Notes: a model not told the origin generated them from the letters alone. DNA of 64,000 nt from Gemmatimonadales bacterium (GCA_036265815.1 DATAOI010000027.1:1-64000); one strand, 5' to 3'. Positions 1 through 8,388 are shown, counted from the first letter of the stretch. Made by a program: numbers and translations.

Positions 1-1450
1 AGAGCGCCAGGATGAACGCGCCCACTGTCTCCAACTGGTTCAGCTGCTCGAAGCCCAGGCCCTCGGGATAGGTGTACACCCGCCGCGGCATTCCGTTCAG
101 GCCGAGGATGTGCATCGGGAAGAAGGTCACGTTGAAGCCGATCAGCATGAGCCAGAAGTGGACCTTGCCCAGCGTCTCGTCCAGCACCCGGCCGAACATC
201 TTGGGCCACCAGTAGTAGGCCCCTGCCGTGAGGCCGAAGATGCTGCCGCCGAACAGCACGTAGTGGAAGTGCGCCACGATGAAGTAGGTGTCGTTCTGCT
301 GCAGGTCCGCCGGCGGGGAGGCGTGCATGACGCCCGACAGCCCGCCGATGATGAACATCGCGATGAAGCCGAGCGCGAAGTACATCGGCGTCTTGAGCTG
401 GAGCGAGCCGCCCCAGATGGTGCCCAGCCAGTTGAAGATCTTCACCCCCGTGGGGATGGCGATCAGCATGGTGGAGAGCGAGAAGAACGTGTCCGCGATC
501 GGCCCCATGCCGGTCGTGAACATGTGATGGCTCCACACCCCGAAGCCGAGGAAGGCGATGAACGCGCCGGAAAAGACCATCGCCGCGTAGCCGAAGAGCG
601 GCTTCCGGGAGAAGACCGGCAGGACCTCCGAGATGATCCCGAACGCCGGCAGGATCAGGATGTAGACCTCCGGGTGCCCGAAGATCCAGAACAGGTGCTG
701 CCAGAGGAGCGGATCGCCCCCGCCCGACGGCACGAAGAAATGGGTGCCGAAGAAGCGGTCGAACATGAGCAGGATCAGCGCCACGGTGATGACCGGAAAC
801 GCCAGCAGCAGCAGGACCTGGGTGATGAAGCTCATCCAGACGAACATGGGCATCCGCATCAGCGACATGCCCGGCGCCCGCATGTTGAGAATGGTCACGA
901 AGAAGTTGACCGCGGCCGCCAGCGACGCCACCCCGAGGATCTGCAGGCCGAGCAGCCAGAAGTCCACGTTCATGCCCGGAGAGAACTGCCGCGAGGTCAG
1001 GTTGGCGTATCCGTACCACCCCTGGTCCGGCGCGGCGCCGAACAGGAAGCTGGAGTTGAGGAACAGTCCTCCCGACAGGAAGACCCAGTAGCTGAAGGCG
1101 TTGAGCCGGGGGAACGCCACGTCCCGCGCGCCGATCATGAGCGGGATCATGAAATTGAAGAACATGGCGCTGAGCGGCATGATCGCGAGGAAGATCATGG
1201 TCGTGCCATGCATGGTGAAGAGCTGGTTGTACGTATCCGGCGCCAGGAAGGTGTTGTTCGGCGTCCCCAGCTGAATCCGCAGCAGCAGCGCCTCGATGCC
1301 GCCCATGAGGAAGAAGGCGAAGGCCGTTGCCCCGTAGAGAATGCCGATCCGCTGGTGATCGACCGTGGTGAGCCAGCTCCAGAGGCCGGTCTTCTCGCCA
1401 TGGCCGGCGGCGGCGTGTGCCCGTTGCTGGTCGACTGCGGTGGTTGCCAT
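1..1450 (-). CDS. ctaD: Cytochrome c oxidase subunit I, partial (C-terminus beyond window)
   Basis: Catalytic subunit of an aa3-type haem-copper oxidase. It reduces oxygen to water at the haem a3/CuB centre and pumps protons across the inner membrane. Translation from ATG 1450 gives about 483 residues before the window edge, so the C-terminal end is missing. Visible motifs in order are TTVDHQRIGILY, MHGTTMIF (haem ligand His), GARDVAFPRLN (D-channel Asp), GHPEVYILILPAFG (CuB His with the Glu and Tyr of type A1 enzymes), SHHMFT (two CuB His) and AHFHYVLFGG (haem ligands). It starts 10 bases after the ctaC stop, so the two are co-transcribed. Family assignment is secure. Confidence 0.96.
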   Translation of the reverse strand, partial: MATTAVDQQRAHAAAGHGEKTGLWSWLTTVDHQRIGILYGATAFAFFLMGGIEALLLRIQLGTPNNTFLAPDTYNQLFTMHGTTMIFLAIMPLSAMFFNFMIPLMIGARDVAFPRLNAFSYWVFLSGGLFLNSSFLFGAAPDQGWYGYANLTSRQFSPGMNVDFWLLGLQILGVASLAAAVNFFVTILNMRAPGMSLMRMPMFVWMSFITQVLLLLAFPVITVALILLMFDRFFGTHFFVPSGGGDPLLWQHLFWIFGHPEVYILILPAFGIISEVLPVFSRKPLFGYAAMVFSGAFIAFLGFGVWSHHMFTTGMGPIADTFFSLSTMLIAIPTGVKIFNWLGTIWGGSLQLKTPMYFALGFIAMFIIGGLSGVMHASPPADLQQNDTYFIVAHFHYVLFGGSIFGLTAGAYYWWPKMFGRVLDETLGKVHFWLMLIGFNVTFFPMHILGLNGMPRRVYTYPEGLGFEQLNQLETVGAFILAL

Positions 1451-1460
1451 ACGAGGCCTG

Positions 1461-2642
1461 TTATTGGTGAGCGCGAAGGAAGGCGACGAGCGAGCGGGCC
1501 TCGTCCGGCTTGACGCCGAGGTTCGGCATCAGCACCCCTTGCTTGATGGCCTGGGCGTTCTGAATCCAGCGGGACAGGTTCTCGTCGGTATTCTTGAGGG
1601 TGCCGGCGGCGATGTACGTCCGGGCCCCCACGTTCGCCAGGTTGGGCCCGATCATGCCGGTCGGCGCGTTGAATGCGGCGAGCGAGTGGCAGCCGATGCA
1701 CCCCTTGGCCGTGAAGAGCTTCTCGCCCGCGGCATAGGCCGGGTCCTGGGGAGCGGCCGGCGCCTGGAGCGTGGCGCCCGAATCACGCGGCGCGGCGTTC
1801 TGCTGCGCCGCGCCCTGCGTTGGCTTGACCGTGGCGCCCGCGCTTGCCGTGCTCACCGAACCGGCGGGAGCGGTGGCCGGAGCGGCTCCGGTGGCCGCGG
1901 GCTTGGCCCCCAGTGTCTGCATATGAGACACCCACGCCTGGAACTCCGCCGGAGTCTGCGCCTTGATCCGGAACGCCATCCGGCCGTGCTGTATGCCGCA
2001 GAACTCGGCACACTGCCCCGAGTACTCGCCCGCCTTGTCGGCCTTGAACCAGAGCCGGGTCTCCCGGTTGGGAAAGACGTCCCGCTTGCCGGCGAAACGC
2101 GGCGCCCAGAAGCTGTGGATGACGTCGATCGTCCCCATCTTGGTGGCGACCGTCTGCCCCACCGGCACGTGCAGCTCGTTGGCGGTGGTGATGTGCAGCT
2201 CCGGATAGCGGAACTCCCACCACCACTGGTGCCCGATGACCTCCACCGTGAGCACGTCGCCATGGGGAGTGGCGGCGGTCGAGAAGATGCCCTTCACCGT
2301 CGGCACCGCGATGGCCGCGAGGATCAGCGCGGGGACCGCCGTCCAGATGATCTCCACCGCGGTGTTCCCGTGGATCTGCTTGGGCTCCGGGTCGCCCGGC
2401 TTGCCCCGGAAGCGGAAGATGGCGTACACCAGCGCACCTTCCACCAGAATGAACACGCCCAGCGCCCACCAGAAGGTGGTCGTCTGGATGTCGTCGCCGA
2501 TCTTGGCGAAGTCGGAGAGCGGCTTGAGGGCGGTCTGGGGGTAGTGCTCCGGGCTGCAGCCGGCCAGAGCCAGCCCGAGGGCGCCGAGCATCGAGGCCAA
2601 CGGAAATGCCCAGCGTCGGGTGGCGGCAATCCTGAGGGGCAT
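1461..2642 (-). CDS. ctaC: Cytochrome c oxidase subunit II with fused cytochrome c domain (caa3 type)
   Basis: Subunit II takes electrons from cytochrome c through the binuclear CuA centre. Here a C-terminal cytochrome c domain is fused on, as in caa3 oxidases. In the 393-residue product residues 24-29 are a lipobox ending in Cys29, transmembrane helices lie near 55-78 and 97-120, and CuA ligands are H176, C211, E213, C215, H219 and M222. A low-complexity Ala/Pro/Thr linker (about 245-300) leads to CIGCH at 315-319, with M372 the likely sixth haem ligand. ATG 2642 is chosen because it directly precedes the lipoprotein signal. An upstream in-frame ATG (2729) would lie before the predicted transcription start. 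Confidence 0.95.
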   Translation of the reverse strand: MPLRIAATRRWAFPLASMLGALGLALAGCSPEHYPQTALKPLSDFAKIGDDIQTTTFWWALGVFILVEGALVYAIFRFRGKPGDPEPKQIHGNTAVEIIWTAVPALILAAIAVPTVKGIFSTAATPHGDVLTVEVIGHQWWWEFRYPELHITTANELHVPVGQTVATKMGTIDVIHSFWAPRFAGKRDVFPNRETRLWFKADKAGEYSGQCAEFCGIQHGRMAFRIKAQTPAEFQAWVSHMQTLGAKPAATGAAPATAPAGSVSTASAGATVKPTQGAAQQNAAPRDSGATLQAPAAPQDPAYAAGEKLFTAKGCIGCHSLAAFNAPTGMIGPNLANVGARTYIAAGTLKNTDENLSRWIQNAQAIKQGVLMPNLGVKPDEARSLVAFLRAHQ

Positions 2643-2700
2643 TACACGGCCATCCTGTTTGGCAAGGATCCAAGCGGGCCAGAGGGTCATAAGCCGCCGC

Positions 2701-2729
2701 AGTTTACGGGGTTCTCGCGAGAAGGTCAA
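2701..2729 (-). promoter_or_regulatory. ctaC promoter with palindromic spacer
   Basis: On the minus strand TTGACC (2729-2724) and TAAACT (2706-2701) are separated by 17 bases, a good sigma-70-type promoter about 50 bases upstream of the ctaC ATG. The spacer contains the perfect 12-base palindrome TTCTCGCGAGAA (2712-2723), placed where a bound regulator would block or remodel polymerase binding. That role is an inference. Confidence 0.6.
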
Positions 2730-2962
2730 GGAACTCCGCGGCTATCGAATGACCCGGTCGAACGGCACCGCGCCTTCCAGCGGAGAGCCGAAATGCCACC
2801 ATTCCCGAGCGTAGTTGGTGACCCCTTCCGATTCCCTGATCCGGGGCCCGCCGCGCCCCCGGCAATTGCTCATAAAGCCATCGGCAGCAGGAGCTTACGC
2901 ATTTTCGCTATTCCCCGAGTGACACTCTCGTGGTATCTTGATCACAGGTTCCATCATCACTA

Positions 2963-2983
2963 CCTGGGAATCCTCCTCCCAGG
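2963..2983 (+). promoter_or_regulatory. Hairpin in the greA leader
   Basis: CCTGGGA and TCCCAGG form a perfect 7-base stem with a 7-base loop, followed by a T-rich stretch (CTCTTATTT). It lies between the possible -10 element and the chosen greA start. It could act as an attenuator or simply be leader structure. If GreA started at 2938 it would be coding sequence instead. Confidence 0.35.
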
Positions 2984-3009
2984 CTGACTCTTATTTCGCC
3001 TGGTCCACC

Positions 3010-3504
3010 ATGATCCGTGAGATGCGGGAAAAGCTGAGCCGGGAAATCGACCAGCTCAGCCATGAGCTCAATATTCTGCTGCCTCAGGCTATCGCCCAGG
3101 CGGTCGAGCTGGGCGATCTGCGAGAGAACTCCGAATACAAGGCGGCCCTCGAGCGCCAGCAGTTCGTGCAGGCACGCCTGGGACAGTTGCACCAGCGGCT
3201 GAATCAGTTGAGCCAGCTCGCCAACACGGAGGCGCCCACCGATCGCGTCGGGCTGGGCTCCCGGGTCACGGTGCTGGATCTCGAGACCAACGACACCGAC
3301 ACCTACATGGTAGTGCTGGCTGAGATGATGGACTTCGACGCCGGGCACATCTCGCTGGCCTCGCCGCTCGGACGGGCGCTCGCCAACGGCCGGGTGGGCG
3401 ACGAGGTCAGCCTCCGCCTCCCCAGCGCGGTGCGCCGGCTTCGCATCCTGGAGCTGACCACGGCCCATCAAACCGAGGGTACCGGAATCTCCGGCTCGGC
3501 GTAA
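3010..3504 (+). CDS. greA: Transcription elongation factor, GreA/GreB family
   Basis: GreA enters the RNA polymerase secondary channel and stimulates cleavage of backtracked RNA. The 164-residue product has the N-terminal coiled coil (about 1-75) with GDLRENSEY at its tip, in which D36 and E39 match the acidic pair that places the catalytic metal. A C-terminal FKBP-like domain follows (about 85-155, containing VGLGSRVTVLD and ISLASPLGRALANG). Length is close to the usual 158. ATG 3010 was preferred over an open extension to 2938 because that extension is not GreA-like. No strong ribosome site is visible, so the start is moderately certain. It lies 4 bases upstream of the GroES-like gene. Confidence 0.9.
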   Translation: MIREMREKLSREIDQLSHELNILLPQAIAQAVELGDLRENSEYKAALERQQFVQARLGQLHQRLNQLSQLANTEAPTDRVGLGSRVTVLDLETNDTDTYMVVLAEMMDFDAGHISLASPLGRALANGRVGDEVSLRLPSAVRRLRILELTTAHQTEGTGISGSA

Positions 3505-3508
3505 GTAA

Positions 3509-3877
3509 ATGGAATTCCCCAAGAAGCAGCTTCTGGTGGTGGGCGATCGGGTGCTGATCAGTGCCGAAGACGGAGATGATCGCACCCGGGTCGGCCTGTA
3601 TCTGCCGGCTACCGCCATCGACTCCCAGCAGGTGCAGACCGGATTGATCGTCGCTACCGGCCCGGGCACCCCCGTCGCCGACCTCAGCACCCTGGATGAC
3701 GAGCCCTGGAAAGTCGGCGATCGAGAGCCGCGGAATCGGGCCATGCAGGCCCGGGTCGGCGACCATGCCATCTTCTTCCGCAAGGCCGCGGTCGAGATCA
3801 CCTTCGAGGAGACCAAGTACCTCGTCGTGCCGCAGGCCGCCATTCTGGTACTCATCCGGGACGACCTCCCCATCTGA
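3509..3877 (+). CDS. GroES (Cpn10)-like co-chaperonin with an internal insertion
   Basis: The 122-residue protein has the Cpn10 fold pattern: VVGDRVLI, GLYLPATA in the mobile-loop region, VATGPGTP, then VGDHAIFFRKAAVEIT, KYLVVPQAAILVLI. Typical GroES has about 95 residues. The extra length lies mainly at about 57-82 (STLDDEPWKVGDREPRNRAM), in the roof part of the domain. No groEL is nearby; the gene follows greA by 4 bases. It may be a dedicated or secondary cap for GroEL. The family call rests on the conserved core; the specialised role is unknown. Confidence 0.75.
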   Translation: MEFPKKQLLVVGDRVLISAEDGDDRTRVGLYLPATAIDSQQVQTGLIVATGPGTPVADLSTLDDEPWKVGDREPRNRAMQARVGDHAIFFRKAAVEITFEETKYLVVPQAAILVLIRDDLPI

Positions 3878-3884
3878 ACCGCCG

Positions 3885-4400
3885 TTGTGCTATTTCCTCT
3901 ACCTCGCCACCCCGCTCACCCTGAGCGAGGTGCGCTCCATGGTGCCCCGCGGCATGACCGCCCATGTGGCGGAGCCTGCCACTCAGCAGGAGCTGCTGCC
4001 GCTCCTGCCGGAGGCGCGAACGGTGGTGCGACTCCTCGTCGGGGCCTGTTCCTGCGACCTGGTGCGCTCCCGGCACCCGGAGTCGAGAGAGGACGAGCGC
4101 CATCACCGCGAGCGATATCGCCGGCTCGGAGGTAGCCGTCCGGAGATGATCGCGGCGCTGGAGCGGCACCGCCGCGGGGCTGGCATCCGGCCGCCCGTGG
4201 GGGGCTGGGCCCGGGCGCTGGCCGATTTTGTGGCCGAGCACGCGAGGAACGCCGGCCCGAGCCTGTATCTCCTGCGCTTCCTTCCCGAGTCTCCCCGCGC
4301 CGCACCGGTTTCCGGTGTGCGGCCCTTCGCGCTCGACCTGGTCCTCGCGGCCCCCGACCAGTGGCTCGCCGAGGGCGTTCCCATCCTGGTGAGCCGGTGA
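3885..4400 (+). CDS. Conserved protein of unknown function
   Basis: A 171-residue soluble protein with no family I can name. It starts at TTG 3885, giving an N-terminus of CYFLYLATPLTLSEVR. Other visible features are the segment VGACSCDLV and an Arg/His/Glu-rich stretch near 70-85. It begins 7 bases after the GroES-like stop, and its stop overlaps the GTG of the next gene by 4 bases (GTGA), so it is translationally coupled. The start codon is an inference from frame and spacing. Confidence 0.6.
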   Translation: MCYFLYLATPLTLSEVRSMVPRGMTAHVAEPATQQELLPLLPEARTVVRLLVGACSCDLVRSRHPESREDERHHRERYRRLGGSRPEMIAALERHRRGAGIRPPVGGWARALADFVAEHARNAGPSLYLLRFLPESPRAAPVSGVRPFALDLVLAAPDQWLAEGVPILVSR

Positions 4401-5242
4401 CCGTGGACGCCCGAGGCTACGCAGAAGGCACCTTCGCCGGGGCACAGGAGGTCCCTCTCTTCCGGCGCGCCTGGCGCCCGACCGAGCCGCCTCGCGCCGT
4501 GCTCATCAATGTGCACGGTCTGGGTGACCACTCGGGGCTCTACGGCGCGCTTGCCGACCGCATGGTCGCTAGCGGGTTTGCGGTGCACGCCTTCGATCTC
4601 CGCGGCAACGGCCGCTCGCCCGGCAAGCGGGGCCACGTGGACTCCTGGGGCGACTACCGCGAGGATCTCCGCCGCTTCGTCGAGCTGGTTGGGCGGGAAG
4701 AGCCCGGCCGGCCGCTTTTCCTCCTGGGAAACAGCTTGGGCGGGCTCATCGTACTGGAGTACGCTTTGTATCACCCCGAGGGACTCCGGGGCGTGATGGC
4801 GGCGGCTCCTCCACTCGGCCGCCTCACGGTGCCGCCGGTGCTGCTGGCGCTCGGGCGGGTGGCGTCACGGATCTGGCCGAGCTTCACGCTGAAGACCGGC
4901 ATGGACCTCTCCGGCCTCGCCCAGGACCCCGCTGTCACGGCCGAGCTGCTGGCCGATCCTCTGTTCCATCGGCTGGGCTCCGCCAGGCTTTCGACCGAGG
5001 TGCAGTCGGCGATCGCGCGGGTGCAGGGCCGCGCGGCGGAGTTCCCCCTCCCGCTCCTCGTGCTGCACGGCTCCCGCGACGGGATGGTCCCACCAGATGG
5101 AAGCCGGACGTTCGTCGCGCGGGTGGGCCATCCGGACAAGCGTCTGATCGAGTATCCCGAGGGCCGCCACGTGCTCTTCGCCGACACCGGCCGGGAGCAG
5201 GTGCTCGCCGATCTGGAGCGGTGGATCGGGCGCCATCTGTGA
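4397..5242 (+). CDS. Alpha/beta hydrolase, monoacylglycerol-lipase-like
   Basis: A serine hydrolase of the Hydrolase_4 / lysophospholipase L2 type, 281 residues. The oxyanion region INVHGLGDHSG is followed by the nucleophile elbow GNSLGG, then LHGSRDGMV carrying the acid Asp and EGRHVLF carrying the catalytic His, so the triad looks complete. The likely substrate is a monoacylglycerol or another small ester; the sequence does not fix it. The start is GTG 4397, overlapping the previous stop; an upstream ATG at 4361 would overlap the previous gene further. No signal peptide, so cytoplasmic. It is coupled by another GTGA overlap to the DUF983 gene. Confidence 0.85.
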   Translation: MTVDARGYAEGTFAGAQEVPLFRRAWRPTEPPRAVLINVHGLGDHSGLYGALADRMVASGFAVHAFDLRGNGRSPGKRGHVDSWGDYREDLRRFVELVGREEPGRPLFLLGNSLGGLIVLEYALYHPEGLRGVMAAAPPLGRLTVPPVLLALGRVASRIWPSFTLKTGMDLSGLAQDPAVTAELLADPLFHRLGSARLSTEVQSAIARVQGRAAEFPLPLLVLHGSRDGMVPPDGSRTFVARVGHPDKRLIEYPEGRHVLFADTGREQVLADLERWIGRHL

Positions 5243-5697
5243 GCCTGGCCCTCGCACCCGGGCGCGGGATCGGCTACTCTGTATCCGTGCTGCGGCCGTT
5301 CTTCCGCGCCTTGCGCCTCAGGTGTCCCCATTGTGGCGGCGGACCGATCTTCGTGAGCTGGACCCGCCTCGTCCCCAATTGCCCCACGTGTGGTCTCGGC
5401 CTGGAACGGGGTGAGCAGGGGTACTGGCTCGGTGCGTACTTCTTCAACTTGATGCTGGTGGAGACGCTCTTCAGCGTCTGGGTGATCGGCTTCCTGCTCT
5501 GGACCTGGCCGACACCGCCGTGGGACCTGTTTCAGGTGACCACCATCATCTTGATGCTGGTGGCCTCGGTCGCCTTCTTCCCCTTCTCGAAGACCTTGTT
5601 TCTCGCGTTCGACCTGTTCGTGCGGCCAGCCACCGAAGACGACTTCGCGCTCCCGCACGAGGAAGCCCGCAGGATTCGCCCGGACCAGCAGACCTGA
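5239..5697 (+). CDS. DUF983 family membrane protein
   Basis: A 152-residue protein with a zinc-ribbon-like pair of Cys motifs, CPHCGGG and CPTCGLGLE, followed by two strongly hydrophobic helices (about 70-92 and 98-120), the usual DUF983 layout. Function in this family is not established. The start at GTG 5239 overlaps the upstream stop; GTG 5287, just before VLRPFFRALRLRCP, is an alternative. It is the last gene of the run that begins with greA. Confidence 0.8.
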   Translation: MSLALAPGRGIGYSVSVLRPFFRALRLRCPHCGGGPIFVSWTRLVPNCPTCGLGLERGEQGYWLGAYFFNLMLVETLFSVWVIGFLLWTWPTPPWDLFQVTTIILMLVASVAFFPFSKTLFLAFDLFVRPATEDDFALPHEEARRIRPDQQT

Positions 5698-5734
5698 CTC
5701 GGCAGGACATGCTCACCCGCGACCGGAGTTCCGC

Positions 5735-7126
5735 ATGGCGATGGATTTCCGTCGGTGCCTTCCGCTCCTCGTTCCTGCCGGCTCGCTCGTGGCGCTCGCG
5801 TGCGGGCCGGCCATCTCGACCACCAGCCCCACCAGTGCCGAGCGGCCGCAGTATCCCTCGACCTATCATCGCCACCCATACGCACCTGTAGTCATCCGGA
5901 ACGCCACCGTGCTCACGGCCGCGGGGCCCGAGCTGAGTCGCGGCTCGGTGAGCTTCGCGGACGGGCGCATCGTCGCGGTCGGAGCCGACGTGCCGACCCC
6001 GGCGGGCGCCACCGTGATCGACGGCAGCGGCAAGTATGTCACGCCCGGGATCATCGATACCCACAGCCACCTCGGCGTCTATGCCGCGCCGGGAACGCCG
6101 GGCCTGAGCGATGGGAACGAGGCCACCGCGCCGGTCACCGCCCAGGTGTGGGCCGAGCACTCGTTCTGGCCCCAGGATCCCCAGATCCCGCTGGCCATCG
6201 CCGGCGGCATCACCGCGCTGCAGATCCTCCCCGGCTCGGCCAATCTGATCGGCGGCCGGTCGGTCACCCTGCGGCTCATCCCCGCGCGCACGGTGCAGGA
6301 GATGAAGTATCCCGGTGCGCCCTACGGTCTCAAGATGGCCTGTGGAGAGAATCCCAAGTCGGTCTACGAGAAGACCGGCCCTTCCACCCGGATGGGCAAC
6401 GTCGCCGGCTATCGCGCGGCGTTCATCGAGGCCGAGAAGTATCGCCGGACCTGGGACGCGTGGGAGAAGAAGCACTCGGGCGTGCGGCCGGATCGCGATC
6501 TCAAGCTGGAGACCCTCGCCGACGTCCTCCGGGGCAAGATCCTGGTCCACAACCATTGCTACCGCGCCGACGAGATGGCCCAGATGCTGGACCTGGCCCG
6601 GGAGTTCGGCTTTCACATCCGTTCGTTCCACCACGCGGTGGAGGCGTACAAGATCGCCGACCTCCTCGCGCGCGACTCGGTGGCGAGCTCGGTCTGGGCC
6701 GACTGGTGGGGCTTCAAGATGGAGTCGTTCGATGGGATTCCGGAGAACGCCGCGCTGCTGCAGCAGGCCGGCGCGCGGGTGATCATCCACTCCGACAGCC
6801 CGGATGGCATTCAGCGCCTGAATCAGGAGGCGGCGAAGGCCATGCAGGCGGGCGAGCAGGCCGGCATCAAGATCACCCGGGAGCAGGCCATCCGCTGGCT
6901 CACCGCCAATCCGGCCTGGGCGCTGGGCATCGACAGCAGCACCGGCACGCTCGAGCCCGGCAAAGCGGCCGATGTCGTCGTCTGGTCGGGCGACCCGTTC
7001 TCGGTCTACAGCACGGTGGAGCAGGTGTACAACGACGGCTGGCTGGTGTTCGATCGGAAGGACCAGCCCCGCCGTCCGGAGACCGATTTCAATCTCGGCA
7101 CGAGCGAGCCGGGGGTGGGGCGATGA
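5735..7126 (+). CDS. Amidohydrolase family lipoprotein, metal ligands present
   Basis: A TIM-barrel amidohydrolase of the imidazolonepropionase-like group, 463 residues. A lipoprotein signal (VALACG, Cys23) puts it on the cell envelope. Metal-binding features are intact: DTHSH (H110, H112), VHNH (H272), the SFHH segment (H299/H300) and HSDSPD with D354. The C-terminal GTLEPGKAADVVVWSGDP is the usual beta-sandwich closing motif. Such envelope enzymes cleave amide, peptide or cyclic amide bonds; the substrate is unknown. Its stop overlaps the next start (ATGA), coupling it to a paralogue that has lost these residues. Confidence 0.88.
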   Translation: MAMDFRRCLPLLVPAGSLVALACGPAISTTSPTSAERPQYPSTYHRHPYAPVVIRNATVLTAAGPELSRGSVSFADGRIVAVGADVPTPAGATVIDGSGKYVTPGIIDTHSHLGVYAAPGTPGLSDGNEATAPVTAQVWAEHSFWPQDPQIPLAIAGGITALQILPGSANLIGGRSVTLRLIPARTVQEMKYPGAPYGLKMACGENPKSVYEKTGPSTRMGNVAGYRAAFIEAEKYRRTWDAWEKKHSGVRPDRDLKLETLADVLRGKILVHNHCYRADEMAQMLDLAREFGFHIRSFHHAVEAYKIADLLARDSVASSVWADWWGFKMESFDGIPENAALLQQAGARVIIHSDSPDGIQRLNQEAAKAMQAGEQAGIKITREQAIRWLTANPAWALGIDSSTGTLEPGKAADVVVWSGDPFSVYSTVEQVYNDGWLVFDRKDQPRRPETDFNLGTSEPGVGR

Positions 7127-8388
7127 TCCGGTGGACGGTTGGTCTCGCGGGCGCGCTGGGGGCCATGGTGCTGGCCGCGGCGGTCCCGTGCGTAGCGCAG
7201 AGCGTGGCGATCACTGGAGGCACCGTTTACCCCGTCTCCGGGCCCAAGATCGAGCACGGCACCGTGCTGCTTCGGGACGGCGTGATCGTCGCGGTCGGTG
7301 CCGGTGTGCCCGTGCCTGCGGGCGCGACCATCATCGATGCCACCGGCCGATGGATCACGCCGGGCCTCATCGCTTCGGCCACGACGCTCGGGATCAAGCT
7401 GTTCGAGAGCAACGCCGAGCTGGAGACCGAGGAAGACACCGTGGCTGGGGACGTGAACGCCGCCGTCAACCTGGCGGACGCGCTGGACCCGGCCTCGGTT
7501 ACGATCCCAGTGGCTCGGCTCCAGGGCATCACCACTACGCTGGCGGTCCCCTCCGGCGGGCTGGTCGCGGGCCAGGCCGTGCTCTTCGACCTGGCCGGCG
7601 ACCGACTGCCTGACCTGGTGGTCCGCTCGCCGGCCGCGATGGTGGCCGATCTCTCGCAGTCGAGCAAGGGCGCCGGCGGAGGCAGCCGGGCGGGTGCGGC
7701 CGCGCGGCTCCGCCAGCTGCTCCGCGATGCCCGCGAGTATCAGCGGCGGAAGAGCGATTTCGAGCATGCCCGGATGCAGCCGCTCTCCGCCCCCGGGCCG
7801 GATCTGGAGGCGCTGCAGCCGGTGCTGGAGGGTCAGCTACCCTTGCTCATCACCGCCAACCGCCGGAGCGACATCGAGACGGCGCTCCGGATCGGGCAGG
7901 AGTTCGGGATCCATCTGGTCATGCGCGGCGCCGCGGAGGGGTGGCAGATGGCGGCCGAGCTGGCGCAGGCGCGGATTCCCGTCGTGGTCGAGCCGCTCAC
8001 GGATGTGCCCACGTTCGACGCGCCCGGCGCGCGGCTGGACAACGCGGCCCTGCTCCAGGCAGCGGGCGCGACGGTCCTCATCGCACAGACCGATCTCGCG
8101 CAATTCCGAGACCTGCGTCAGGCGGCCGGCAACGCGGTTCGTACCGGCCTCGGCTGGGACGCAGCGCTGCGGGCGGTGACGCTCGGACCGGCGGAAGCGT
8201 TCGGGGTTGGGGAGAAGTACGGGTCACTCGAGGCGGGGAAAGTGGCCGATCTCGTGGTCTGGTCGGGCGACCCGTTCGAGTTCGCCAGCCGGGTAGAGCA
8301 CGTCTTCATCCGAGGGCGGGACCTGCCGCTGGTGAGCCGGCAGACCGAGCTGCTGCAGCGCTACCGGAGGCTGCCGCCGGCGTATTGA
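7123..8388 (+). CDS. Amidohydrolase-like protein lacking metal ligands (pseudoenzyme)
   Basis: A 421-residue paralogue of the preceding gene with a Sec signal peptide (cleavage near VPCVAQS). The fold ends are kept: an N-terminal ITGGTVYPVSG sandwich and C-terminal GSLEAGKVADLVVWSGDPF. The active-site positions are not. Where the first protein has DTHSH this one has ASATT (A86, T88), VHNH becomes ITAN, the SFHH histidines are gone, and the HSD Asp is Thr. It is therefore probably not a metal hydrolase. The 4-base overlap suggests both proteins are made together, possibly as an active/inactive heterodimer. A Gly/Ser/Arg-rich insertion (about 175-200) is also notable. Confidence 0.85.
   Translation: MIRWTVGLAGALGAMVLAAAVPCVAQSVAITGGTVYPVSGPKIEHGTVLLRDGVIVAVGAGVPVPAGATIIDATGRWITPGLIASATTLGIKLFESNAELETEEDTVAGDVNAAVNLADALDPASVTIPVARLQGITTTLAVPSGGLVAGQAVLFDLAGDRLPDLVVRSPAAMVADLSQSSKGAGGGSRAGAAARLRQLLRDAREYQRRKSDFEHARMQPLSAPGPDLEALQPVLEGQLPLLITANRRSDIETALRIGQEFGIHLVMRGAAEGWQMAAELAQARIPVVVEPLTDVPTFDAPGARLDNAALLQAAGATVLIAQTDLAQFRDLRQAAGNAVRTGLGWDAALRAVTLGPAEAFGVGEKYGSLEAGKVADLVVWSGDPFEFASRVEHVFIRGRDLPLVSRQTELLQRYRRLPPAY

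Larger units (their letters stand above)
2643..3009. other. Intergenic region between divergent ctaC and greA
   Basis: About 370 bases without a convincing gene. It holds the ctaC promoter on the minus strand (2701-2729), a possible greA -10 element TATCTT at 2934-2939 with a poor -35, and a hairpin in the greA leader (2963-2983). The first open codons in the greA frame begin at 2938, but conserved GreA sequence only begins after 3010. Confidence 0.6.

Noticed and set aside
110-1513. Long plus-strand open frame of 467 codons
   Set aside because: Antisense to ctaD, rich in His/Glu/Arg/Asp from reverse reading of membrane codons; no known domain.
1365-2987. 540-codon plus-strand open frame opposite ctaC
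   Set aside because: Shadow of ctaC; no family pattern, and the ctaC promoter and lipoprotein signal are convincing on the other strand.
5755-7122. Plus-strand open frame joined upstream of the second amidohydrolase
   Set aside because: It is the +2 reading of the first amidohydrolase, Arg/Gly-rich, and the real second gene begins at ATG 7123 with a signal peptide.
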